Of a stretch of 64,000 bases of DNA, positions 25,898 through 33,074 are shown in pieces. The stretch is from the NCBI GenBank assembly GCA_049840875.1, contig JASGJE010000006.1, forward strand, positions 372,001-436,000. The letters run 5' to 3'. The translations under genes and the position numbers were made by a program. The notes under the pieces are model-generated. The model saw only the letters and a program-made list of their open reading frames with translations. It searched no databases and was not told where the DNA came from. Numbering within the stretch: position 1 is the stretch's first letter; every line of letters starts with the position of its first letter. The DNA is from JAFDYH01 sp049840875 (lineage in GTDB: Bacteria; Bacteroidota; Bacteroidia; Chitinophagales; Chitinophagaceae).

Positions 25898-27472
25898 ATG
25901 CGCATCAAGTTAAAGACAAAAATCTGGTTAACCGTTTTCACGATCGTGCTGATGTTTTCATTCTTCACTTTATTCTATTTCCCGGAACAACAGGAAAAAT
26001 ACCTGCTGGCCAACTATTCCAATGAGGTAGAGAACCTGGCTAAAACCGTTGCGCTCGGTGTACGCATTGCTATGACGGACGAAAACTTTGAAGGCGTACA
26101 GGAAGCCATGCATTTTGTAACCGATGATCACCGGCTGAAGTTTGTAAGCCTTTTGCAGGATATCGCTCCTCCCGATCCCAATTTTAAGCCGATACCGCGA
26201 TACGCGGTACTAAAGACGGTGCCCGATAGCGCTGTAACGGATACTTCGAAATATGCCGATGGCTCCATCATTGTAAAATCGATACCGTTTACGTCTAAAG
26301 CAATGTCTGGCGCAGTGGTACTTGCCTTTTCTACCAGTGATATTATTAAAACCAAGGGCGAAATCCGTAAGGCATCATTGATTCTAAGCAGTGTTGTATT
26401 TCTGATCAGCATCCTGATCGGCTTCTGGCTGTCCCGGCATATTTCAGTACCCGTATTGGCATTGCGCGACGCCGCTTACCGCGTAGGCGAAGGAGACCTG
26501 ACGCAAAGCGTACAAAATTATTCCGGCGACGAAATCGGTGAACTCTCCATGGCCTTCAACAAAATGGTAGAAGATCTTGCGCTGGCGAATGAACAACTGA
26601 ATAAAGTCAATGCTGATCTCGGATTTACCAACGAAACGTTGAAATCTACTGTAGACAACCTGAAGGCAACACAGGACCAGCTGATCCAGGCGGAAAAAAT
26701 GGCTTCGCTTGGTGAACTCACGGCCGGCATTGCGCATGAAATAAATAACCCGATCAACTTTGTCTCTGCCAATATCCAACCGTTAAAAGACGACCTTACC
26801 GATGTACTGAAAATTGTGTACGCATACGATGACCGGATGAAAGAGAAACAACTTGAAAAAGAATTCAGCGGGCTTCCTGATATACGTAACGATCCGGAGA
26901 TAAAAATGACGATGCAGGAGATCACCAACCTGCTGAAAGGAATAGAAGAAGGCGCTATGCGTACCTCTGAAATTGTAAAGGGGCTACGCAATTTCTCCCG
27001 CATGGACCAGAATGTATTCAAAAAGGCGGATATGAACGAAAGCCTTGAATCTACATTGACGTTGCTGCACAGCTCGTATAAAAACCGCATTGAGATAATA
27101 AAAGACTATGGCGAAATACCGGAGATTGTTTGTTATCCCGGCCAGATCAACCAGGTATTTATGAATATCCTTTCCAATGCCGTGCAGGCGATTCCAGGGC
27201 AAGGAACCATTTTTATTAAAACATGGCGAGCGGGTGATATGGTAAAGATTTCATTGAAAGATACGGGCACCGGTATAAGAGAGGAGATAAAGAAAAAGAT
27301 ATTCGATCCGTTTTTCACCACCAAGGAAGTGGGCAAAGGCACCGGACTTGGTTTATCTATTTCATACGGCATTATCGAAAAGCATCATGGCGATATCGCC
27401 GTTATTTCCAAACCCGGCGAAGGAACTGAGTTTATCGTCAGCATACCCATTCAGCAATCAATAAGTGCATAA
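25898..27472 (+). CDS. Sensor histidine kinase (HAMP, ZraS-like kinase core)
   Basis: The 524-residue kinase has TM1 (10-28), a periplasmic sensor of about 130 residues, TM2 (162-180), HAMP (181-235), a coiled coil, and the dimerisation box EKMASLGELTAGIAHEINNP with phospho-acceptor His280. The ATPase domain shows the N box NQVFMNILSNAVQAI, DTGTGI, and GKGTGLGLSIS. The sensor has no domain I recognise. It follows the PstS-like gene after 95 bases and precedes its response regulator by 3 bases, so kinase and regulator form one unit. Confidence 0.93.
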   Translation: MRIKLKTKIWLTVFTIVLMFSFFTLFYFPEQQEKYLLANYSNEVENLAKTVALGVRIAMTDENFEGVQEAMHFVTDDHRLKFVSLLQDIAPPDPNFKPIPRYAVLKTVPDSAVTDTSKYADGSIIVKSIPFTSKAMSGAVVLAFSTSDIIKTKGEIRKASLILSSVVFLISILIGFWLSRHISVPVLALRDAAYRVGEGDLTQSVQNYSGDEIGELSMAFNKMVEDLALANEQLNKVNADLGFTNETLKSTVDNLKATQDQLIQAEKMASLGELTAGIAHEINNPINFVSANIQPLKDDLTDVLKIVYAYDDRMKEKQLEKEFSGLPDIRNDPEIKMTMQEITNLLKGIEEGAMRTSEIVKGLRNFSRMDQNVFKKADMNESLESTLTLLHSSYKNRIEIIKDYGEIPEIVCYPGQINQVFMNILSNAVQAIPGQGTIFIKTWRAGDMVKISLKDTGTGIREEIKKKIFDPFFTTKEVGKGTGLGLSISYGIIEKHHGDIAVISKPGEGTEFIVSIPIQQSISA

Positions 27473-27475
27473 ACT

Positions 27476-28615
27476 ATGGAGCAGGAAAATAAAGAATACA
27501 ATGTACTCTACGTGGATGATGAGGTGAACAACCTGAACTCGTTCAGGGCGGCATTGCGCAGGCATTACCATGTGTTTACAGCGGAGAGCGGTGAAGAAGG
27601 CATTGAGATACTTACCAAAAATGATATTCATGTAGTGGTTACCGATCAGCGGATGCCCAATATGACCGGCGTACAGTTTTTACAACATATACCCGGCGAC
27701 CAGGATAATATCCGCATCATTCTTACCGGGTTCAGCGATATGGAATCGATTATTGAAGCAATCAATACAGGTAAGGTATACCGTTATATTACCAAACCAT
27801 GGGACAAGGATGAGCTGAAGATCACGATTGATAATGCGATAGAAACCGTAATGCTGCGACGAAACAACCGTAAACTGATACATGAACTGCAGGAATACAA
27901 TGGGCAACTGGAAGAAAAGGTAAGCCAGCGTACGCTGGAACTGGAAAAGCAAAAGATGCTGGTAGAATCGGAGAAAGCAAAATCCGATTCGTTGCTCTTA
28001 AACATATTGCCGGATGAGATAGCGGACGAACTGAAACGCTTTGGACGTTCGTACACAAGAAAACACCAACAGGTAAGTGTGCTGTTTGCAGATATAAAAG
28101 ACTTTACAGTTATCGCTGAGAAATTACCAGCGGAAAAATTAGTGAACCAACTGGATGAAGTATTTCGTGCTTTCGACAACATCGTAGAGAAGTACGACAT
28201 TGAAAAGATAAAGACTATCGGTGATGCTTACATGTGCGCCTGCGGCCTGCCGCTGAGCCACCAGGACAATGCCTTGAATACGGTACGTGCCGCATTGGAC
28301 ATGCAGGAGTTTATCCTGAGCTTTGCCCATGCTACCAACATTCAAAACATACCCATCTTTGAAATGCGCATCGGCATTCATACCGGGCCGGTGATAGCAG
28401 GGGTGGTAGGCAACAGAAAGTTTGCCTATGATATATGGGGCGATACGGTGAACCTCGCTTCACAAATGGAACAACGTGGTGAAGCAGGTAAGATCAATAT
28501 CTCCGGCAGTACATTCGAGTTGGTACGCAATCATTTCAATTGTACCTATCGCGGTAAAATATTCGCAAAAAACAGGGGTGAAGTAGATATGTATTATGTG
28601 GAGGGGAAGGTTTGA
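27476..28615 (+). CDS. Response regulator fused to class III adenylate/guanylate cyclase
   Basis: The 379-residue protein has a receiver domain (Asp14/Asp15, phospho-acceptor Asp57, Thr84, Lys107), a coiled coil (about 130-175) and a class III cyclase domain (about 195-375). Metal-binding Asp206 (FADIKDFT) and Asp250 (TIGDAYM) are present. Lys246 and Asp319 (YDIWGD) are the ATP-selecting pair, so adenylate cyclase is more likely than guanylate cyclase. Asn326 is kept, but the expected transition-state Arg, four residues on, is Gln330 (NLASQMEQ). It should make cAMP upon phosphorylation by the upstream kinase, if active. Confidence 0.9.
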   Translation: MEQENKEYNVLYVDDEVNNLNSFRAALRRHYHVFTAESGEEGIEILTKNDIHVVVTDQRMPNMTGVQFLQHIPGDQDNIRIILTGFSDMESIIEAINTGKVYRYITKPWDKDELKITIDNAIETVMLRRNNRKLIHELQEYNGQLEEKVSQRTLELEKQKMLVESEKAKSDSLLLNILPDEIADELKRFGRSYTRKHQQVSVLFADIKDFTVIAEKLPAEKLVNQLDEVFRAFDNIVEKYDIEKIKTIGDAYMCACGLPLSHQDNALNTVRAALDMQEFILSFAHATNIQNIPIFEMRIGIHTGPVIAGVVGNRKFAYDIWGDTVNLASQMEQRGEAGKINISGSTFELVRNHFNCTYRGKIFAKNRGEVDMYYVEGKV

Positions 28616-28931
28616 GTTATCGAACTGCACTGAAAATGTTGTTGCAATCAAGGACGAATAAAGCCACTACAAAGCTCCCTGTTTCTATGTAGACGAGAGG
28701 CTTTTCATGCCCCATGCAGGGCGGCAGCATCTACACAAAAGAACTATCCGAAGGGGTGGGTTACGGTTACACGAAATATATCAGACTATTACTGTCGCAT
28801 ATGCTATCAAAAGAATTTCGTACATCTATGAAGGTAATATTCAATTATAAAGAAACGTCTGGAAGAGATAGCTGGTAAGAGCAGGCGACTATCCAGACAA
28901 ACCGCACATTGTACAAAAATGTTTTTGAATG
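28616..28931. other. Intergenic gap without a supported gene
   Basis: Two overlapping short frames (from ATGs near 28700) are open for about 50 codons, but neither has family-like features. No clear terminator or promoter box was seen. Confidence 0.4.
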
Positions 28932-29498
28932 CTAAAGGGCTTTATTAAATATGAGGTTCATTGTATCCTCGCCGTAGCTTGATTTTATATCAGCATGAAG
29001 AGAAATAGACTTTCCATTATTGACCAGCCTCCAAACCTCTGTTACTTTAAATTCTGTTTGCCCGCTGCTTCCGTAACCCCATACAACAGAATTCACGGTC
29101 ATCGTTTGGCCATCAGGTGACCACTTTACACTGGATTTTTTGATTCTATAGGATATGGTATCTTCTCTTTCTTTGCCATCAAACACTAGTCTCTCTTGTG
29201 TGGCAGGCCGTGTTCCGTTGGGAGATGGGCCACCTGTTATGTATATCGTCAAGAATTTTGCCTGGGCAACTATTTTCATTGCGTCAGCTCGCATGTGATC
29301 ACCCAACCCCCATGTACAAAGAGAGTGTCCACGGGTGCTTTTCGACTCGTTTAGTTTCCAGGTGCCAGAAAAGTTCACGTGGCCTGGGAACATGCTCGTT
29401 AGCGTAAAGAAGGCAGCGGTTAACAACAGCACTGACTTGACATCTGCAATTATTGCCACTACTTTTTGGTAGTAACTTTCAAGGCTATTATTTCCCAT
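28932..29498 (-). CDS. Lipocalin-like secreted protein, unknown
   Basis: ATG at 29498 gives 188 residues with a hydrophobic segment at about 21-40 (VKSVLLLTAAFFTLTSMFPG), probably a late signal peptide. VNFSGTWKLNESKS is the opening strand typical of lipocalin-like Bacteroidota proteins, and the rest is beta-rich (TISYRIKKSSVKWSPDGQTMTVNSVVWG, EFKVTEVWRLVNNGKSISLHADIKS). A ligand-binding or structural role is possible but not shown. It stands alone between intergenic gaps. Confidence 0.6.
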   Translation of the reverse strand: MGNNSLESYYQKVVAIIADVKSVLLLTAAFFTLTSMFPGHVNFSGTWKLNESKSTRGHSLCTWGLGDHMRADAMKIVAQAKFLTIYITGGPSPNGTRPATQERLVFDGKEREDTISYRIKKSSVKWSPDGQTMTVNSVVWGYGSSGQTEFKVTEVWRLVNNGKSISLHADIKSSYGEDTMNLIFNKAL

Positions 29499-29707
29499 AA
29501 GCAAAAGTTGTTATAGATAAGGCGAAGGACTGATTAAAAGAGTTGCATTGTCCGGGAAAGCTGTTTTGTCTGGTTATTAGTTTTTGAAGATGGGTGGCAT
29601 TGGGATAGAATTTCGTGGAAGCTATTTTGGTTTTATAATTATGTTTTACTGAAACACTGGCTGGTAATTCGTTTCACATTGTAATCATTGGCATACTACA
29701 TTGAGGT

Positions 29708-29760
29708 ATGGCAGATGTGCATGATGCGAAGACACAGAGTTATAAAGAATCTATGAAAGG
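29708..29760 (+). pseudogene. Fragment of a vsr-like gene, 5' end (copy A)
   Basis: The first 38 bases (29708-29745) match copy B at 30536-30573 at 35 positions and would encode MADVHDAKTQSYK, the opening of very-short-patch-repair (Vsr) endonucleases. The frame degenerates at once. The two copies are direct repeats flanking the two genes at 29810-30489. Confidence 0.6.
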
Positions 29761-29809
29761 AGAACATAAATTCCGATCATCTGAAAAGCTTGCGAGAAAA
29801 GCTCTAACT

Positions 29810-29977
29810 CTATTTAATCAGTTTCGCTTTAGATAAAAGAGTATTTGCCGCTTTGACTTTTTCAGGAAAAGATGATTTGGACGTTTTTGCTTTATAAACA
29901 ATTGTCACCGGTTCCGTATTTTTTATCCTGGAACGTGAGATTGCTTTCTCGGCATTATTTTTTTTAGCTACGCCCAT
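29810..29977 (-). CDS. Small basic protein, 55 residues, unknown
   Basis: An ATG at 29977 opens a 55-codon frame (MGVAKKNNAEKAISRSRIKN, later TSKSSFPEKVKAANTLLSKA) ending with TAG at 29810. It begins 8 bases after the stop of the DUF6934-like gene on the same strand, so the two are probably one transcript. The protein is strongly basic and helical. A two-gene module such as a toxin-antitoxin pair is conceivable, but nothing in the sequence proves it. Confidence 0.55.
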   Translation of the reverse strand: MGVAKKNNAEKAISRSRIKNTEPVTIVYKAKTSKSSFPEKVKAANTLLSKAKLIK

Positions 29978-29985
29978 TTTCAAAT

Positions 29986-30489
29986 TTACATTTTATTCTT
30001 TATAATGAATAACGAGTAGTTTTTCTCTACTGCAAAATCAAATTCTACTTCCTGGTAATTGTCGTTTTCATCTTTGCTTAAGGCTGTAATAGTATAATTA
30101 GCAAACAAAGTTTTATGATAACGACCCAAAATGTTTTTGTAAAAAGCTGTGCGGTCATCTCTACTTCCTGTGAAAACAAGTTTCGCTGCCTTATTTTCCT
30201 TGAGAAAATCTTTCATTGTTTCGACCACGGTAGCCATTATACGTACTATATCCTGATTGTTGGAATATACTGTATCACTTATTCTGCCATTCTTCATTAC
30301 ATCACCGAACGCAACATTGAAATAGTTGCGTTTTCTTAACGGAGTAAACTCAATACGTTTTTTGATCTGACCATTGGGGCCAATACTCACAAATTCATAC
30401 CTCGTAATAGATTTTTTGGTAGCAAAGTATCCTTTCGAAGCCATAAATATCTGACAAGCTTTTGCGAAAGATAAATCTTTTAATTGCAT
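29986..30489 (-). CDS. DUF6934-like protein
   Basis: The 167-residue soluble protein resembles the Bacteroidota family DUF6934 in its order of motifs: YEFVSIGPNGQIKKRIEFTP, NVAFGDV, ISDTVYSNNQDIVRIMATVVETMKDFL, and AKLVFTGSRDDRTAFYKNIL. That family is uncharacterised and often found in accessory regions. The gene heads a two-gene leftward unit bracketed by direct repeats derived from a vsr-like gene. Confidence 0.7.
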   Translation of the reverse strand: MQLKDLSFAKACQIFMASKGYFATKKSITRYEFVSIGPNGQIKKRIEFTPLRKRNYFNVAFGDVMKNGRISDTVYSNNQDIVRIMATVVETMKDFLKENKAAKLVFTGSRDDRTAFYKNILGRYHKTLFANYTITALSKDENDNYQEVEFDFAVEKNYSLFIIKNKM

Positions 30490-30535
30490 GCCTTTCTTAG
30501 CCCAACCTTATTACAATGTTTTATAATTTTAGAAA

Positions 30536-30612
30536 ATGGCAGATGTGCATGATGCAAAGACACGGAGCTATAATATGAGCCACATAAAGGGGAAGGATAT
30601 GAAGCCGGAAAT
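30536..30612 (+). pseudogene. Fragment of a vsr-like gene, 5' end (copy B)
   Basis: The frame from 30536 encodes MADVHDAKTRSYNMSHIKGK then DMKPEM, a near-perfect N-terminus of Vsr mismatch endonucleases (consensus RSYNMSRIKGKDTKPE). After about 26 codons the sequence switches to the antisense of an HNH nuclease gene. Catalytic residues of Vsr are all absent, so it is a remnant. Confidence 0.75.
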
Positions 30613-30621
30613 GTTTCCACA

Positions 30622-30855
30622 TTATTGTATCTTATCACGCTTTCCCAAGTTATGTCTTGCACATAATAATTGGACATTCTCAGCTTTCAATGATGTTCCG
30701 ACATTTGAGAATGGAAGAATATGATCAAAATTCAAATTGTCACTACTATAACATTGCGCAGATTGTCCTTTATCTCTTTTCCATACTTTCAGGCTGAAAG
30801 AAAGAGGAAGATTAGGAAAGGCTCTCAGCCAGAAGGTGTAACGATATGCCCTCAT
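30622..30855 (-). pseudogene. HNH endonuclease remnant (C-terminal part)
   Basis: The 77-residue frame contains VWKRDKGQSAQCYSSDNLNF then DHILPFSNVGTSLKAENVQL and LCARHNLGKRDKI, an HNH domain. The first Cys of the usual CxxC is Ser (QSAQC), and the N-terminal part of the protein seems lost. The fragment converges with the vsr remnant; the junction is near 30613-30621. Confidence 0.65.
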
Positions 30856-30955
30856 AAAGCATTGCGCCGAGCCGATTGCTATCGGCTTTAGTCATTCATA
30901 ATTGAGAGATTTACTTACTGGCCAGGAGATCCGGCTAGAAAGAAAATGATAAACA

Positions 30956-32854
30956 TCACACCACTTTTTCTAAATCGCCTCCTTTCGTTGATTCTATCTC
31001 CACTCCAAACTCAAACTGCATTTCATTCAGTTTACGATAAAGGCCGTTATGGTTCATCAGTTCTGAATGCGTACCGGCTTCGCTTACGATTCCTTTATCA
31101 ATCACTACGATCTGGTCGGCATTACGGATGGTAGAAAGGCGGTGCGCAATGACAAAAGAAGTACGCCCTTTCATCAGGTTCTCCAGGGCTTCCTGTACCA
31201 GTTGTTCACTTTCACTATCGAGTGAGGAAGTTGCTTCATCTAAAATCAGTATCGCAGGATCTTTTAAAATAGCACGGGCAATAGCAATGCGTTGCCGTTG
31301 GCCGCCACTCAGTTTAATACCGCGTTCACCCACTATCGTTTCATACTGTTCGGGAAACCGTTCAATGAATTCATGGGCATTGGCATGTTTTGCAGCTAAC
31401 ATAATTTCTTCATCCGTAGCGCCGGGTTTTCCGTAAGCAATATTTTCTTTGATGCTGCCGCCAAATAAAATTACATCCTGCGGCACCAGCGCCATTTGCC
31501 TGCGCAATTGTGAAAGAGGAAATTGACTGGCCGGTCGCTCATCAAAATATACTACGCCCCTATCTGGTTCATAAAAATGTAACAACAATGAAGCGATAGT
31601 CGATTTGCCTGCACCACTCGGTCCTACGATGGCAATCTGTTCGCCATCTTTGGCGCTAAGTGAAAGATCATTCAGCACCGGCACATCCTTACGGCTGGGA
31701 TAACTGAACGCTACATGATCAAACCGCACATTTCCTTTCAATACGTATTGTGGTTCTACGCTTATGTCTTTCAGTTCTATTGCTTCACCGCTGTCGCGCA
31801 ATATTTCCCGTACACTTTGTGTGGCGCCTAATGTTTTTTGTAATTGCGAAAAGATATCAGCAAAGCCCGCAAACGTACCACCCACAAACATCGAAAAGAT
31901 AACGAACATGGTGAGCGATCCGATTGTAAGCTCATTTGATTGTATCATACCCGCCCCAACCCACATTACAAAAGCAATAGCGCCAAATACACTGAAGATC
32001 ATAAACGCGATAAATGCGCCACGGTAACGTGCAGTACTGATCGCCGTTGTAACTACAGAGCGGATACTTTTTACATAGCGGTTGATTTCATAAAACTCAC
32101 CGGTAAATGCTTTTACAATCGAAATACCCTGGAAGGTTTCCTGCACGATGGTGCCGCTATCGGCCAGCTGATCCTGCGTTTTCTTGGCCATCTTACGGAT
32201 GCGCTTACCAAACACTACCGCGGATATCGCGATAAGCGGCACTACTGCCAGCATCACAAGTGCCAGCTTTGCGCTGATCCAGAATATAAAGAACAAACCG
32301 ATGATCAGCGTGAACACACCCCGTAAAAACTCAGCAAGGGTAAATGAAACAGCATCCTGTATCTGCGACAGATCGGAAGAAATGCGATTGCTTAATTCAC
32401 CCACTCTTTTTTCTGTAAAAAAACTCATGGGCATCGAGAGCAGTTTACTGTACACATCTTTGCGCATATCTGCCAGCGACCGTTCGCCTGCAGAGGTGAG
32501 CAGGTACACCCGCATAAAGGAGAAGAGTGTCTGTACAGCCAATTGGCAAAAGATGAGGAGCAATGTTGTGTTCAGGCTCCAGTGAATATTCTTCAAACTA
32601 CCGCCGAACTGAGACATACTGTTGAGTCCTGGTATGGTAGTACCCGGCGCAGCGGCATCGATCATTTTACCAAGAAACAATGGAAACAGGCTGGTGGTAA
32701 ATGCAGAAAGGGCAATGAATATTAACCCCAGTATAAATTGCCCGCGGTAAGGCTTCAGGTAAGTGAAAAGGATGAGCGCCTGTCGCAGGTTTTCTTTATT
32801 CACCTTTGCTTTGGGCGATTCTCCGTCTCTTCCGCCGCGGTTTGATTTTGCCAT
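30956..32854 (-). CDS. MsbA-like ABC exporter (fused permease and ATPase)
   Basis: The 632-residue protein joins a six-TM exporter domain (about residues 30-335) to an ATPase domain. Walker A is GPSGAGKST (about 415-423), the Q-loop LVPQDVILFGGSIKENIAYGKPG, the signature LSGGQRQR, Walker B AILILDEATSSLD, and the switch His in VIAHRLSTI. All catalytic residues are present. It should act as a homodimer exporting lipid or drug-like substrates. It is divergent from the third FtsX-type permease. Confidence 0.94.
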   Translation of the reverse strand: MAKSNRGGRDGESPKAKVNKENLRQALILFTYLKPYRGQFILGLIFIALSAFTTSLFPLFLGKMIDAAAPGTTIPGLNSMSQFGGSLKNIHWSLNTTLLLIFCQLAVQTLFSFMRVYLLTSAGERSLADMRKDVYSKLLSMPMSFFTEKRVGELSNRISSDLSQIQDAVSFTLAEFLRGVFTLIIGLFFIFWISAKLALVMLAVVPLIAISAVVFGKRIRKMAKKTQDQLADSGTIVQETFQGISIVKAFTGEFYEINRYVKSIRSVVTTAISTARYRGAFIAFMIFSVFGAIAFVMWVGAGMIQSNELTIGSLTMFVIFSMFVGGTFAGFADIFSQLQKTLGATQSVREILRDSGEAIELKDISVEPQYVLKGNVRFDHVAFSYPSRKDVPVLNDLSLSAKDGEQIAIVGPSGAGKSTIASLLLHFYEPDRGVVYFDERPASQFPLSQLRRQMALVPQDVILFGGSIKENIAYGKPGATDEEIMLAAKHANAHEFIERFPEQYETIVGERGIKLSGGQRQRIAIARAILKDPAILILDEATSSLDSESEQLVQEALENLMKGRTSFVIAHRLSTIRNADQIVVIDKGIVSEAGTHSELMNHNGLYRKLNEMQFEFGVEIESTKGGDLEKVV

Positions 32855-33074
32855 TGTTATTACCTGTTCTTGTGAGTTGAAGGTAGCTGTTTTGTTTCTT
32901 CAGGAAGATGACGGATGAGAGGAGGGATTATTCTATCATTTTCCTATTTACTTTATTTGGCAGGCAAAGATGCCAGTATACTACACAAAATAAGTACCGG
33001 CATTCTGTAACCATTCTTCAATTTGTAAGTATTCAACTCAACGCTTCTTCCTTTTCTGTTCTCAAACTTCGCTT

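Noticed and set aside
28700..28880. Two overlapping frames of about 50 codons between the cyclase gene and the lipocalin-like gene
   Set aside because: No recognisable motifs, no promoter or ribosome-binding context, and the frames compete with each other.
31940..32585. Frames of up to 133 codons antisense to the MsbA-like exporter
   Set aside because: They follow from codon composition of the conserved exporter and have no independent support.
32940..32970. Short inverted repeat TGGC...GCCA upstream of the third permease, considered as an operator
   Set aside because: Only four base pairs; not distinguishable from chance.
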